Counted from the first letter of the stretch, positions 17,374-25,833 are shown. The stretch: 64,000 nucleotides of DNA from Motiliproteus sp965230735 (GCF_965230735.1 NZ_OZ246016.1:1178001-1242000), one strand, 5' to 3'. Numbers and translations are program-made. Notes: generated by a model from the sequence alone, not told the origin.

Positions 17374-17394
17374 AGCTATTCAACGGAGAGAGCT

Positions 17395-17829
17395 ATGGCG
17401 CAGCACTACGATGATTCCTATCTGCGGGATATTCTGACCTCGGTAAAGACGATAGCGATGGTCGGAGCCAGCCCGAAGCCTCATCGAGCCAGTCATCGGG
17501 TGATGGCTTACCTGCAGCGCCAGGGTTACCGGGTCATACCGGTCAATCCTGCCGGTCGCGGTGAGCAGCTGTTGGGGGAGCGGGTCTATGCCCAGCTGGA
17601 TGATATTCCCGATACGTTGCAGATCGATATGGTCGACGTGTTCCGCCGCTCCGATGCGGTGCCGGAGATAGCCGATGCGGCGATTCGTATCCGTGCCAAG
17701 GTGCTGTGGCTGCAGCTGGGGGTCATCCATGCCCAGGCTGCGCGTCATGCTCAGGAGTACGGGCTCGACGTGGTGATGGATCGCTGTCCCAAAATCGATA
17801 TCCCTCGCCTGGGGATGGAGTCTAACTAA
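17395..17829 (+). CDS. CoA-binding domain protein (YccU family)
   Basis: A 144-residue Rossmann-type CoA-binding domain, the whole protein being one domain: IAMVGASPKPHRASHRVMAYL near the start, GYRVIPVNPAGR, and LWLQLGVIH near the end. The family is related to succinyl-CoA synthetase alpha subunits and binds CoA, but its physiological role is not known. It has a good ribosome binding site (GGAGAG) and lies between moeB and luxS. Confidence 0.88.
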   Translation: MAQHYDDSYLRDILTSVKTIAMVGASPKPHRASHRVMAYLQRQGYRVIPVNPAGRGEQLLGERVYAQLDDIPDTLQIDMVDVFRRSDAVPEIADAAIRIRAKVLWLQLGVIHAQAARHAQEYGLDVVMDRCPKIDIPRLGMESN

Positions 17830-17877
17830 TCAAACACCAGCTCATCCTGGAGTTGGTGAACTAACCGAGGAAACAAG

Positions 17878-18390
17878 ATGCCGTTGCTGGATAGTTTTAC
17901 CGTCGATCACACTCGTATGAATGCACCGGCGGTGCGGGTGGCTAAGACGATGACCACCCCGGGTGGCGATACCATCACTGTCTTTGATCTGCGCTTCTGC
18001 CGCCCCAATGAAGAGATTCTGAGCGAAAAGGGAATCCACACCTTGGAGCATCTGTTCGCCGGCTTTATGCGTGATCATCTCAATGGTGATCAGGTGGAGA
18101 TCATCGATATTTCGCCGATGGGCTGTCGCACCGGTTTTTATATGAGCCTGATCGGTACCCCGGATGAGAGTAAGGTTGCAGCGGCCTGGTTGGCGGCCAT
18201 GGATGATGTGCTGAAGGTGGAGCAGCAGAATCAGATTCCGGAGCTGAACGAATACCAGTGCGGCACCTATCAGATGCATTCGCTCGATGAGGCCAAGTCG
18301 ATCGCCGAAGATATCAAATCACGGGGTGTCGGAGTGAACTCCAACGTTGATCTCAAGCTCGACCCCAGCTTCCTCGAAGGCCAGGACTAA
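17878..18390 (+). CDS. luxS: S-ribosylhomocysteine lyase (AI-2 synthase) LuxS
   Basis: A 170-residue metalloenzyme that cleaves S-ribosylhomocysteine to homocysteine and DPD, the precursor of autoinducer-2. The metal-binding HTLEHLFAGF (His54, His58) and the catalytic Cys83 in SPMGCRTGFY are present, as is the distal Cys in EYQCGTYQM. No Pfs/MtnN nucleosidase gene, which supplies its substrate, is in the window. A 9-bp imperfect hairpin (CACCAGCTC/GAGTTGGTG, 17835-17858) lies in the 48-bp leader just before the ribosome binding site. Confidence 0.97.
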   Translation: MPLLDSFTVDHTRMNAPAVRVAKTMTTPGGDTITVFDLRFCRPNEEILSEKGIHTLEHLFAGFMRDHLNGDQVEIIDISPMGCRTGFYMSLIGTPDESKVAAAWLAAMDDVLKVEQQNQIPELNEYQCGTYQMHSLDEAKSIAEDIKSRGVGVNSNVDLKLDPSFLEGQD

Positions 18391-18577
18391 TCGACTCGGC
18401 ACCGGACTGATCGGCTTGCTCCGTTCCGTCCGGTTGCTTGGCTTAGCTTCTTCGCGCCCTGGCTTTCCGTACAGGCTTCTATCGCTGGATTTGATTTGAG
18501 AATTTGGAGGCGGGGGCGGTCAGGCTGGAATTGCCGTGGCGGTCCGGCGTTGAGGGAGAAAAAGTTTTCCTACCCAT

Positions 18578-18618
18578 AAAAAAAGAACGGAGTCCTCAGC
18601 TGAGCGAGGGCTCCGTTC
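18578..18618 (-). terminator. Terminator of the YqaE/Pmp3 gene
   Basis: An 8-bp outer stem, GAACGGAG/CTCCGTTC (18585-18592 with 18611-18618), with further pairing of CCTC and GAGG inside. It is followed on the minus strand by seven Ts. It could also halt luxS transcripts from the other side, but the plus-strand T-run is poor. Confidence 0.8.
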
Positions 18619-18651
18619 TCCCTTTCTGATCACTGGCGGCTCCAAAGGGCC

Positions 18652-18843
18652 TCAGCGGTCGGAAACTATTTCGGCGATCTTCTTGTCGGTGTTGTACTGA
18701 CTCAATGCGTAAACAGACCAGATGGCGGCGGGAATCCAGCCGATCAGGGTGATCTGCAGCAGCAGGCAGATGATGCCTGCAAAAGGTCTGCCGATGGTGA
18801 AAAACTGCAACCAGGGGATCAGCAGAGCCAGGAGTAAACGCAT
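18652..18843 (-). CDS. YqaE/Pmp3-family small membrane protein
   Basis: A 63-residue hydrophobic peptide with two transmembrane segments: PWLQFFTIGRPFAGIICLLL and LIGWIPAAIWSVYALSQ. The pattern of a polar turn followed by GWIPAAIWSVYAL is that of the UPF0057/Pmp3 family, which in yeast and plants is linked to membrane potential and salt stress; its bacterial role is unknown. It has its own terminator and lies downstream of the peroxidase operon but 73 bp away, so it may be separate. Confidence 0.88.
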   Translation of the reverse strand: MRLLLALLIPWLQFFTIGRPFAGIICLLLQITLIGWIPAAIWSVYALSQYNTDKKIAEIVSDR

Positions 18844-18916
18844 TCTTTTCGGGTCGCCTCTGTAATTCGTCGTTGGCTCAGTATAGACATAGATTTATCA
18901 ATCGAGTCAATTTTTT

Positions 18917-19648
18917 TTATGGATGATTTTTCTGCAAGTCGTTGTGGAAAAATGTCACCATCGTCTCGATCGCCTGCTCGAGATTACGCTCCAGTGTTGT
19001 GCCCGAGGCCTTGCGGGGCTTGAAACTGTGGTCGCCGTCTTCGAGCACGGAAACCTCGACGCGGTCCCCCAGGTTGTAGCTTTCGAGCTCCTGTCGTGTT
19101 CCAAAAGTATCCCGTTCTCCCTGGACGATCAGAGTCGGGCAGGGGGTGCTTGCCAGATGTTCGCCACGGTAGTTGTCCGGCTTACCGGGAGGATGGAACG
19201 GAAAGCCGAGGCAGATCACACCGGCGGGCAGCGTTGCGCCATCCGGTTGTTGCTCAACCAACTGGGCAGGCAGCATTGACGCCACCCGGCCCCCCATCGA
19301 TTTACCCCCGATAAACAACCGGCTGCCGGCGGGCAGTTGTGACAATTGCTGTTCGAACCGACGCTGGTAACTATCGAGCAGCTTCGGCATCCGGTCCGGT
19401 GGACGTTTCTTACCGTCGACTCGCCGCCGATGCATGTAGGGAAATTCGAATCGAATCACTCGAATGCCACGGGCTGCCAAGCCTTCGGCAATCGCCTGCA
19501 TGAACTCGTGTTCCATGCCGGCACCGGCACCGTGGGCCAGCAGCAACTGGATCTCAGCATCGGCCGGGCCATCGACGAGCGGATGACCCGGGGTCAGTTC
19601 CGCAAGATTATCGATTGTTGGAGCGCTCAAAGTACCGCCTCGAAACAT
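18917..19648 (-). CDS. Alpha/beta hydrolase (KANL3/Tex30-like)
   Basis: A 243-residue alpha/beta-hydrolase fold. LLLAHGAGAGMEHEFM gives the oxyanion region, GGKSMGGRVASML carries the nucleophile Ser, and DGDHSFKPRK holds the catalytic His; an acid in QGERDTFG completes the triad. The closest pattern I recognise is the small Tex30/KANL3-like family, with unknown substrate. It overlaps the monooxygenase gene by 22 bp if the ATG at 19648 is used; a TTG at 19630 is an alternative. It is the last gene of the putative operon. Confidence 0.82.
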   Translation of the reverse strand: MFRGGTLSAPTIDNLAELTPGHPLVDGPADAEIQLLLAHGAGAGMEHEFMQAIAEGLAARGIRVIRFEFPYMHRRRVDGKKRPPDRMPKLLDSYQRRFEQQLSQLPAGSRLFIGGKSMGGRVASMLPAQLVEQQPDGATLPAGVICLGFPFHPPGKPDNYRGEHLASTPCPTLIVQGERDTFGTRQELESYNLGDRVEVSVLEDGDHSFKPRKASGTTLERNLEQAIETMVTFFHNDLQKNHP

Positions 19649-19932
19649 TCCAGCTGGGGCGGGCCCAGGAAAACATCCTTGCGTGAGGCGCCGGCCTGAG
19701 CGTGGGCCTTGCGGAACGCTTCGGAGCGGGTCCAGTCTGCGAATGCCTGACGATCACGCCAGACCGAATGGCTGGCGTAGAGGGTCTGCTCGTCGCTGCC
19801 GGGGCCCCGCAGCAGATTGAAACTGACAAAGCCGTCGACTTCATCCAGAAAGGTTTCGCGCTGGCGCCAGATCTGCTCGAAATCCGCTTCACAGCCGGGC
19901 TTGATCCGGAACCGGTTCATGGCGATATACAT
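19627..19932 (-). CDS. Antibiotic-biosynthesis-monooxygenase-fold protein (IsdG/HmoA-like)
   Basis: A 101-residue single ABM domain: MYIAMNRFRIKPGCEADFE at the start, then a Trp in FEQIWRQRE, and SVWRDRQAFADWTRSEAF followed by KAH. The Asn near residue 6, the Trp and the His in the second half are the positions used by IsdG-type haem-degrading enzymes, so haem binding is possible. It sits 21 bp downstream of a Dyp-type haem peroxidase, which strengthens a haem-related guess, but ABM domains also act on other substrates. Confidence 0.75.
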   Translation of the reverse strand: MYIAMNRFRIKPGCEADFEQIWRQRETFLDEVDGFVSFNLLRGPGSDEQTLYASHSVWRDRQAFADWTRSEAFRKAHAQAGASRKDVFLGPPQLECFEAVL

Positions 19933-19953
19933 GGTTTCTCCTTGGATCGGGTG

Positions 19954-20829
19954 TCAGTGTTCCAGCGCACTCAGGTCCAGCTTGCCGTCCGCCAATGCCG
20001 GGCACCAGTAGTAGCTGCCGGTTACCGGTCGGGTGAACTTAAACAGGGCGTCGGTGATGCCGTCTTCCAGCCCCATCATGCGAATCAACTGGGCCTCAAA
20101 TGGGATCAGTGAGTGGCCAAAGGCGACGAACATCAGGCCTGCTCCCTGGTCGCTGCTCCAGGGCATGGAACGACGCAGGACGAAGGCTTCGGGGGTGAAA
20201 CTCTCCTGAGCGGTGCGTTTGACATGGGCTGACTCGGGCGAGCCTTCAAATTCGACGTTGTCGCTGCGGCGACGGCCGATGCAGTCATCCTGCTGTTCGG
20301 TGCTCATGGCCTCGAAGCGATTGAAGTCGTGGACCCACTGCTGCACGGCGACGAAACTGGAGCCTTCGAGATGGGGCTGGCGGCTGAAGGCGGCCTGGAC
20401 CGCTTCTTCGCCCTCCGGGTTTTCGGTGCCGTCCTCATAACCGGTCAGGTCGTGACCGTCGGCGTGCAGAAAACTGTCGACCGCTTGGGTCAGTTCAAAG
20501 CAGTCGGCCAGTTGTCGGCACAGATCACGCTGCTGGTGCAGCAGTTCGCCACGATCGTCTCCCCGGAGCCAGAGCCAGAGGGCACGGTTGGTAGAGGGGA
20601 TGTCGATGCCCTGGTTGGAGAGGCTGGGGAAGGGCTTCATACCGCTGATATAGCCTTCCATCGCGTTGATCAGCGAGGTGCCGAGGCCGACGACCAGGCC
20701 TTGGTCCGGTGTCAGGCTTTGCAGGCATTGTTTCAGGGCGGCGGGATCAGTACCGGGTAGCAGGTTGAACGTCAGGTAACGGGCCTGGCTGGGAAGCGGG
20801 TCCAGAATGCCGGGTTGGGTCGTGGACAT
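19954..20829 (-). CDS. Dyp-type haem peroxidase (YfeX-like)
   Basis: A 291-residue dye-decolourising-type peroxidase without a signal peptide, so cytoplasmic. The distal-pocket motif appears as DLTGYEDGTENP, with the catalytic Asp of GxxDG. The proximal region contains VKRTAQESFTPEAFVLRRSMPWSS, and the tail ends GSYYWCPAL. Length and sequence resemble the YfeX branch (porphyrinogen oxidation, disputed deferrochelation). The ATG at 20829 was chosen over upstream in-frame codons because AAGGAGCT precedes it at good spacing. It is flanked by the ankyrin-like gene and the IsdG-like gene. Confidence 0.92.
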   Translation of the reverse strand: MSTTQPGILDPLPSQARYLTFNLLPGTDPAALKQCLQSLTPDQGLVVGLGTSLINAMEGYISGMKPFPSLSNQGIDIPSTNRALWLWLRGDDRGELLHQQRDLCRQLADCFELTQAVDSFLHADGHDLTGYEDGTENPEGEEAVQAAFSRQPHLEGSSFVAVQQWVHDFNRFEAMSTEQQDDCIGRRRSDNVEFEGSPESAHVKRTAQESFTPEAFVLRRSMPWSSDQGAGLMFVAFGHSLIPFEAQLIRMMGLEDGITDALFKFTRPVTGSYYWCPALADGKLDLSALEH

Positions 20830-20869
20830 AGTGAGCTCCTTACGATCACGGGTCTGAGAGTTTGTCGTG

Positions 20870-21508
20870 TCATCCCAGCGGCGAGCCGGAGAGGCGCTGA
20901 CGAATCGCAACGTCTTCGGCTTGGCGTCGGGCAAAGGCTTTAATTTCGTCGCTGCAGTCGAGCAGGTCAAGTTGTTCAGGCAGCTCGGCTCCAGCCTGGA
21001 TCAGCATGCCGCAGAGCAGCTGCTGTTCGGCGAGTGGTCGTTGCTGGAGCAGCAGTGTCGTCAGCAGCCCCTGTTGCTCGCGCCGGTGTTGGTTTAGCTC
21101 GGCGCCGTATTGAATCAATCGATTCAGCAGCAGGTTGATCTGGTTAGCGTCTTCCAGTTGCAGGCAGTCAAACAGCGCTCGGCCATCGTCCGAATTAGGG
21201 TCGATACCGTTATGCAGCAAAATGGTACTAAGTTCCAACGCCGCGGGACCGGAGCTGATCGCCTGGCACAGTAGTGAAGCTCGCTCCGAAGCTTGATCAG
21301 GCAAGGGAGTGCCGGCCTCAAGCAGTTTGGCGAGCAGTTCAGTTCGGAACAGGCGCAGGCAGTGTTGCAGTGCCGTTGTGCTCTGGTCATTCAGCACGAG
21401 CGGCTGATCCAGTGGTTCACCGGCACGGATCGCTTTCAGCAGCAGCGTCAGGTCATCGTCGGCGATGGCCCGAGCCAGTCGATTGCGGCCGAAGAGTTTA
21501 TCCAGCAC
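20870..21508 (-). CDS. Ankyrin-like helical repeat protein of unknown function
   Basis: A 212-residue soluble protein built of helix pairs resembling degenerate ankyrin repeats, for example NDQSTTALQHCLRLFRTELL and LLEAGTPLPDQASERASLL, with NGIDPNSDDGRALFDCLQL a near-canonical unit. No signal peptide or membrane segment is seen. The GTG at 21508 was chosen because GGGAG lies just upstream and it starts 3 bp after the thioesterase stop. Ankyrin proteins adjoin haem peroxidases or catalases in some bacteria; whether that applies here is inference. Confidence 0.65.
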   Translation of the reverse strand: MLDKLFGRNRLARAIADDDLTLLLKAIRAGEPLDQPLVLNDQSTTALQHCLRLFRTELLAKLLEAGTPLPDQASERASLLCQAISSGPAALELSTILLHNGIDPNSDDGRALFDCLQLEDANQINLLLNRLIQYGAELNQHRREQQGLLTTLLLQQRPLAEQQLLCGMLIQAGAELPEQLDLLDCSDEIKAFARRQAEDVAIRQRLSGSPLG

Positions 21509-21510
21509 GG

Positions 21511-21918
21511 CTACTGCTCCCGGCGGTAATGCTCGAGCTTCTGGCGAATCGAATCGGGTAGAAGGATTGAGCGATTCTGTTTGTAATCGATCCAGACCAC
21601 TTTGCAGGGGCCTTCGGCAAAGGTGCGCTCGGGGTGCTGAACGGTGCTCAGATGATGGGCCAGCACAAAGCTGCTGCGACCGATCTCCTCCACGGTGATA
21701 CTGACCCGGGTGGTAGCCGGGTATACCACCGGATAGAGGAAGTCGCAGGCGGCGTGGACGATCACCGGCCCCTGATCGCTGTTGGTGAAATCTGAGCCGA
21801 TCTCCGCCAACCACTGTACCCGTGCCTCTTCAAACAGGCGGAAGTAGAGGGTGTTGTTAAGATGGCCCAGGGCGTCCATGTCGCCCCAGCGGATCGGGTG
21901 GTCGATAGCGAAAGTCAT
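21511..21918 (-). CDS. Acyl-CoA thioesterase, 4HBT hotdog fold (YbgC/FadM-like)
   Basis: A 135-residue hotdog-fold thioesterase. IRWGDMDALGHLNNTLYFRLFEEAR contains the catalytic-type Asp and the LGHLNN signature of 4-hydroxybenzoyl-CoA-thioesterase-like enzymes. The ATG at 21918 has AGAGG upstream; an in-frame extension of 16 residues is possible but unlike the family. It is the first gene of the leftward thioesterase, ankyrin, peroxidase, monooxygenase and hydrolase run. The substrate is unknown. Confidence 0.88.
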   Translation of the reverse strand: MTFAIDHPIRWGDMDALGHLNNTLYFRLFEEARVQWLAEIGSDFTNSDQGPVIVHAACDFLYPVVYPATTRVSITVEEIGRSSFVLAHHLSTVQHPERTFAEGPCKVVWIDYKQNRSILLPDSIRQKLEHYRREQ

Positions 21919-22109
21919 GCGGGTACCTCTTGCTGAAGGCAACACTGAATCGGTCGGAGGCGACACTGTACCCTGAGCGGACCGCGTGGCGAAAGAGCTA
22001 ACCGGCTCATGTATCGGGATAAAGTCCGATAAATTAGGGTTTGCTGAAGTTTTGCGGCGGAGTAAGGCGCTTCAATAATGATTGCGAGGCGAATGGGGGG
22101 GATAGATAG

Positions 22110-22139
22110 CTGCCGGAGCGGGACGGGCCGCTCCGGCAG
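22110..22139 (-). terminator. Strong hairpin downstream of livF
   Basis: A perfect 12-bp stem, CTGCCGGAGCGG/CCGCTCCGGCAG, lies 10 bp beyond the livF stop. No T-run follows on the minus strand, so it may be a transcript-end stabiliser or a weak terminator. Confidence 0.55.
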
Positions 22140-22148
22140 ACGATGGGG

Positions 22149-22865
22149 TTAGCCGCCCAGATAGGCGTTGCGCACCTCGTCGTTGGTCAGCAGGGCTTCA
22201 CCGGTATCCTGCAGCACGATGCGGCCGTTCTCCAGCACGTAGCCGCGATCGGCGATCCGCAGGGCCTGGTTGGCGTTCTGCTCGACCAGGAAGATGGTGA
22301 CCCCATCATCGCGCAGCATCGAGATGATATCGAAAATCTGCTGGATGATGATCGGCGCCAGACCCAGCGATGGTTCGTCCAGGAACAGCATCCGCGGGTT
22401 GCTCATCAGTGCACGACCGATCGCCAGCATCTGCTGCTCGCCGCCGGACATGGTGCCGGCACGCTGGTTCTCGCGCTCCTTCAGGCGCGGGAACAGCTCG
22501 TAGACGTGGGCCATGTTGCGGTCGTAGTCTTCCTTGGGGGTGAAAAAACCGCCCATGCTGAGATTCTCTTCCACCGTCATGGCTGAGAAGATCCGGCGCC
22601 CTTCAGGGACCACGGCCAGGCCGTTACGCATGATCTTGTCGGTCGGTTCAGCAGTGATCTCCTGGCCTTCGTAGAAGATCTTGCCGCCGCTGGCACGCGG
22701 ATCACCACAGACGGTCATCATCAGGGTCGACTTGCCGGCACCGTTGGCGCCGATCAGAGTAACGATCTCACCCTTGTTAACCTCCAGTGACACATCGTGG
22801 AGTGCCTGGATCTGGCCGTAATGGGTGGAAACGTTTTCCAGTTTCAACATTGAATCTTGGCTCAT
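22149..22865 (-). CDS. livF: Branched-chain amino-acid ABC transporter ATPase LivF
   Basis: A 238-residue ABC ATPase, one of the two nucleotide-binding subunits of the high-affinity Leu/Ile/Val importer. Walker A is GANGAGKST, the ABC signature MSGGEQQM, and Walker B MLFLDEPSLGLAP. The switch His is in IFLVEQNAN with a Gln, as usual for LivF. It is the last gene of the livKHMGF transcript and lies 6 bp after livG. Confidence 0.95.
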   Translation of the reverse strand: MSQDSMLKLENVSTHYGQIQALHDVSLEVNKGEIVTLIGANGAGKSTLMMTVCGDPRASGGKIFYEGQEITAEPTDKIMRNGLAVVPEGRRIFSAMTVEENLSMGGFFTPKEDYDRNMAHVYELFPRLKERENQRAGTMSGGEQQMLAIGRALMSNPRMLFLDEPSLGLAPIIIQQIFDIISMLRDDGVTIFLVEQNANQALRIADRGYVLENGRIVLQDTGEALLTNDEVRNAYLGG

Positions 22866-22871
22866 CCCGGC

Positions 22872-23639
22872 TTACTCCTCACCCAGATAGGCTTTAATGA
22901 CATCCGGATTATCACGGATCTCGGCCGGGGTGCCGCTGGCCAGCGGTGTGCCCTGGTTGATGACCGCGATCTGGTCGGAAATGCCCATAACCAGTCCCAT
23001 ATCATGCTCGATCAGCAGGATAGAGACATCGAACTCGTCGCGCAGGTTACAGATCAGTTGATCCAGCTCCTTGGTCTCGTTCGGGTTCAGGCCGGCGGCC
23101 GGTTCATCCAGCATCAGCAGGCGCGGACGGGTCACCATGCAGCGGGCGATCTCCAGGCGGCGCTGCTGGCCGTAGGCCAGGTTGCCGGCTTCGCGGTTAG
23201 CGAACTCGAGCAGGTTGACCTTATCGAGCCAGAAGGCGGCGTTTTCCATCGCTCGCTGCTCCGACTTGCGGTAGGCCGGGGTCTTCAGGAAACCACCCAT
23301 CAGGTTGGTGTTCATGTGCATGTGCTGCGCCACTAGCAGGTTTTCGATCACTGTCATCTCTTTGAACAGGCGAACGTGCTGGAAGGTGCGCACCATGCCC
23401 TTGCGGGCAATCTTGTGACCCTTGAGGCCGGCGATCTCTTCGCCGTCGAACAGGATGGTGCCCTGGGTCGGGTTATAGAATCCGCTGATGCAGTTGAATA
23501 CGGTGGTTTTACCGGCACCGTTGGGGCCGATCACCGAGACAATCTCTTTCTCATGCACCGACAGGCTGACGTTATTAACCGCCAGCAGACCGCCGAAGCG
23601 CATGCACAGGCCGGATACTTCTAGCAGTGCTCTACTCAT
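22872..23639 (-). CDS. livG: Branched-chain amino-acid ABC transporter ATPase LivG
   Basis: A 255-residue ABC ATPase, the partner of LivF. Walker A is GPNGAGKTT, the signature region LAYGQQRRLEIARCM, Walker B LLMLDEPAAGLNP, and the H-loop LLIEHDM. The AYGQQR signature and GLNPNET are typical of LivG. Its ATG overlaps the stop of livM (ATGA). Confidence 0.95.
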   Translation of the reverse strand: MSRALLEVSGLCMRFGGLLAVNNVSLSVHEKEIVSVIGPNGAGKTTVFNCISGFYNPTQGTILFDGEEIAGLKGHKIARKGMVRTFQHVRLFKEMTVIENLLVAQHMHMNTNLMGGFLKTPAYRKSEQRAMENAAFWLDKVNLLEFANREAGNLAYGQQRRLEIARCMVTRPRLLMLDEPAAGLNPNETKELDQLICNLRDEFDVSILLIEHDMGLVMGISDQIAVINQGTPLASGTPAEIRDNPDVIKAYLGEE

Positions 23640-24907
23640 TTGGCTTTATCTCCGGTGCTTAATTCCAGATGGGGGCGTTTCATCGGGACCAGGCCTTGCG
23701 GCTTCCAGATCATCATAAACACCATCAACAGACCGAACATCAGCATCCGGTACTCCTGGAATTCACGGGCCAGCTCCGGCAGTACCGTAAGAATAATGGC
23801 GGCCAGAATCACGCCCAGCTGCGAGCCCATGCCGCCGAGTACTACGATCGCCAGGATGATGGCGGATTCGATAAATACGAACGATTCAGGGCTGATAAAG
23901 CCTTGGCGAGCGGAGAAGAAACAACCGGCGAAACCGGCAAAACTGGCGCCGATGGTAAAGGCGGTCAGTTTGACCACGGTCGGGTTCAGACCCAGCGAGC
24001 GACAAGCGATGTCGTCTTCACGCAGAGCTTCCCAGGCACGACCGATCGGCATCCGGGTCAGGCGGTTGATCACATAAACGGTGATCAGCACCAGCAGCAG
24101 CGCCAGCAGGTAGAGGAAGATTACCTTGTGGCTGGGGTCGTAGGCGATGCCGAAAAACTCGTGGAACGGCATGTTGTCCGGGTCCTTGGCACGGCGGGAG
24201 AACTCGAGGCCGAAGATATCCGGCTTCGGAATTCGGCTGATACCGTTGGGGCCGCCGGTGACGTCGGTCCAGTTCAGCAGCAGAATCCGGATGATCTCAC
24301 CGAAGCCCAGGGTCACGATCGCCAGGTAGTCACCCCGCAGTCGCAGCACCGGGAAGCCCAGCAGGAAGCCGAACAGAGCCGCCAGCAGGCCGCAGATCGG
24401 CAGCGCAACCCAGAAGGAGACGTCGTAGTACAGCGACAGCAGCGCGTAGGTGTAGGCACCGACGGCGTAGAAGGCGACGTAACCCAGATCCAACAGACCG
24501 GCCAGACCGACCACGATGTTAAGGCCCAGGCCGAGCATGATGTAGATCAGCGCCAGGGTGGCCAGGTCGACCGCGCCACGGCTGGCGTAGAACGGCCAGA
24601 TCAGCGCTGCGGCGACGATAAAGCAGACCGCCAGGGTCTTGATCCGGTCCCCTTTCTGACCTTCGGGAAGCATGCTCTCAACGGTCGGAAGCGTCGGCAG
24701 TTTGACCAGTCCGGTCAACTGATTGCGGAACAGTTGGAACAGGAACACCACCGCGGTGGCCACGAAAATCATGGTCCAGGTGGAGCTTTCGGCCGAGTGC
24801 AGGGTCAGGTTGATCCCTTCGGTCTTTAGCTTGATCCCCAGCATCATGCTGGTCAGGATCAGGGTGACGATGGCGGCAAAAATAGCCGGGTAGAGTGTTC
24901 TATTCAT
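23636..24907 (-). CDS. livM: Branched-chain amino-acid ABC transporter permease LivM
   Basis: A 423-residue inner-membrane permease. About the first 120 residues hold extra hydrophobic segments and the DUF3382-like N-terminal extension seen in gammaproteobacterial LivM. The permease core then shows LGLGLNIVVGLAGLLDLGYV and the cytoplasmic EAA-like loop GRAWEALREDDIACRSLGLN. Its start overlaps the stop of livH by one base (TGATG). Confidence 0.94.
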   Translation of the reverse strand: MNRTLYPAIFAAIVTLILTSMMLGIKLKTEGINLTLHSAESSTWTMIFVATAVVFLFQLFRNQLTGLVKLPTLPTVESMLPEGQKGDRIKTLAVCFIVAAALIWPFYASRGAVDLATLALIYIMLGLGLNIVVGLAGLLDLGYVAFYAVGAYTYALLSLYYDVSFWVALPICGLLAALFGFLLGFPVLRLRGDYLAIVTLGFGEIIRILLLNWTDVTGGPNGISRIPKPDIFGLEFSRRAKDPDNMPFHEFFGIAYDPSHKVIFLYLLALLLVLITVYVINRLTRMPIGRAWEALREDDIACRSLGLNPTVVKLTAFTIGASFAGFAGCFFSARQGFISPESFVFIESAIILAIVVLGGMGSQLGVILAAIILTVLPELAREFQEYRMLMFGLLMVFMMIWKPQGLVPMKRPHLELSTGDKAK

Positions 24908-25833
24908 CAGATCTTCTCCACCTCAGGCTTGCCCAACAGACCGCTGGGGCGGAACAGCAGCACCAGGATCAACAGGCCGAACGCGACCACATCTTTATAC
25001 TCACTGGAGAAGTAGGCCGAGGTCATGGCTTCGGTGGTGCCCAGCAGGATGCCGCCGAGCATCGCGCCCGGAATGGAGCCGATGCCGCCGAGTACTGCCG
25101 CGGTGAAGGCTTTCAGACCGGCGATAAAGCCGATATAGGGGTTTACCACACCGTAATACATGCCCAGCAGCAGACCCGCGACGGCGGCCAGCGCGGCACC
25201 GACCACAAAGGTCAGGGCGATGATGTTGTTGGTATTGATCCCCAGCAGGTTGGTCATCCCCAGATCCTGAGAGCAGGAGCGACAGGCTCGGCCCCATTTC
25301 GATTTGGTGATGAACAGGGTCAGTGCGCCCATCGTAATCAGCGTGACGGCAAAGATGATCACCTGCATATACGACAGACTGGCCTCGAAGGTATCGGGGC
25401 TACCGAAGGTCCAGCCGCCTGTTACCAGGCTTGGCATCGCGATATCTCGGGAGCCCTGGGCGAGCCGGACAAAATTCTGGAGGAATATCGACATCCCGAT
25501 CGCCGAGATCAGAGCCAGCAGACGCGGGCCTCCGCGCAGCGGGCGGTAGGCAACGCGCTCGATGGTGAAGCCGTAGGTGGCGGCAACCATCATGCTGACC
25601 AGCAGGGCGGCCAGGAAGACCAGCGGCAGACTTTCCAGTCCCAAGTAAGTCAGGCCGGCGATGACGATAAAAGCAACATAGGTTCCGATCATGTAAACCT
25701 CGCCGTGGGCGAAGTTGATCATTCCGATGATGCCGTAAACCATGGTGTAGCCGATCGCGATCAATGCGTACGTGCTACCGATGGTCAGGCCGTTCAGCAG
25801 CTGCTGAACGAAATAGAGCAGTTGTTCTTGCAT
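24907..25833 (-). CDS. livH: Branched-chain amino-acid ABC transporter permease LivH
   Basis: A 308-residue inner-membrane permease with about eight hydrophobic segments. QQLLNGLTIGSTYALIAIGY and GMINFAHGEVYMIGTY are hallmark LivH sequences, and the coupling loop is GRACRSCSQDLGMTNLLGIN. It follows livK after a 109-bp gap that holds a terminator-like hairpin, and is coupled to livM. Confidence 0.95.
   Translation of the reverse strand: MQEQLLYFVQQLLNGLTIGSTYALIAIGYTMVYGIIGMINFAHGEVYMIGTYVAFIVIAGLTYLGLESLPLVFLAALLVSMMVAATYGFTIERVAYRPLRGGPRLLALISAIGMSIFLQNFVRLAQGSRDIAMPSLVTGGWTFGSPDTFEASLSYMQVIIFAVTLITMGALTLFITKSKWGRACRSCSQDLGMTNLLGINTNNIIALTFVVGAALAAVAGLLLGMYYGVVNPYIGFIAGLKAFTAAVLGGIGSIPGAMLGGILLGTTEAMTSAYFSSEYKDVVAFGLLILVLLFRPSGLLGKPEVEKI

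Noticed and set aside
20830..20970. A 47-residue in-frame N-terminal extension of the Dyp peroxidase
   Set aside because: It overlaps the ankyrin-like gene, has no homology-like features, and the ATG at 20829 has a strong AAGGAGCT site.
23669..24829. A 386-residue open frame opposite livM
   Set aside because: Extremely rich in Gln, Asp, Gly and His, which is typical of the reverse strand of a membrane-protein gene.
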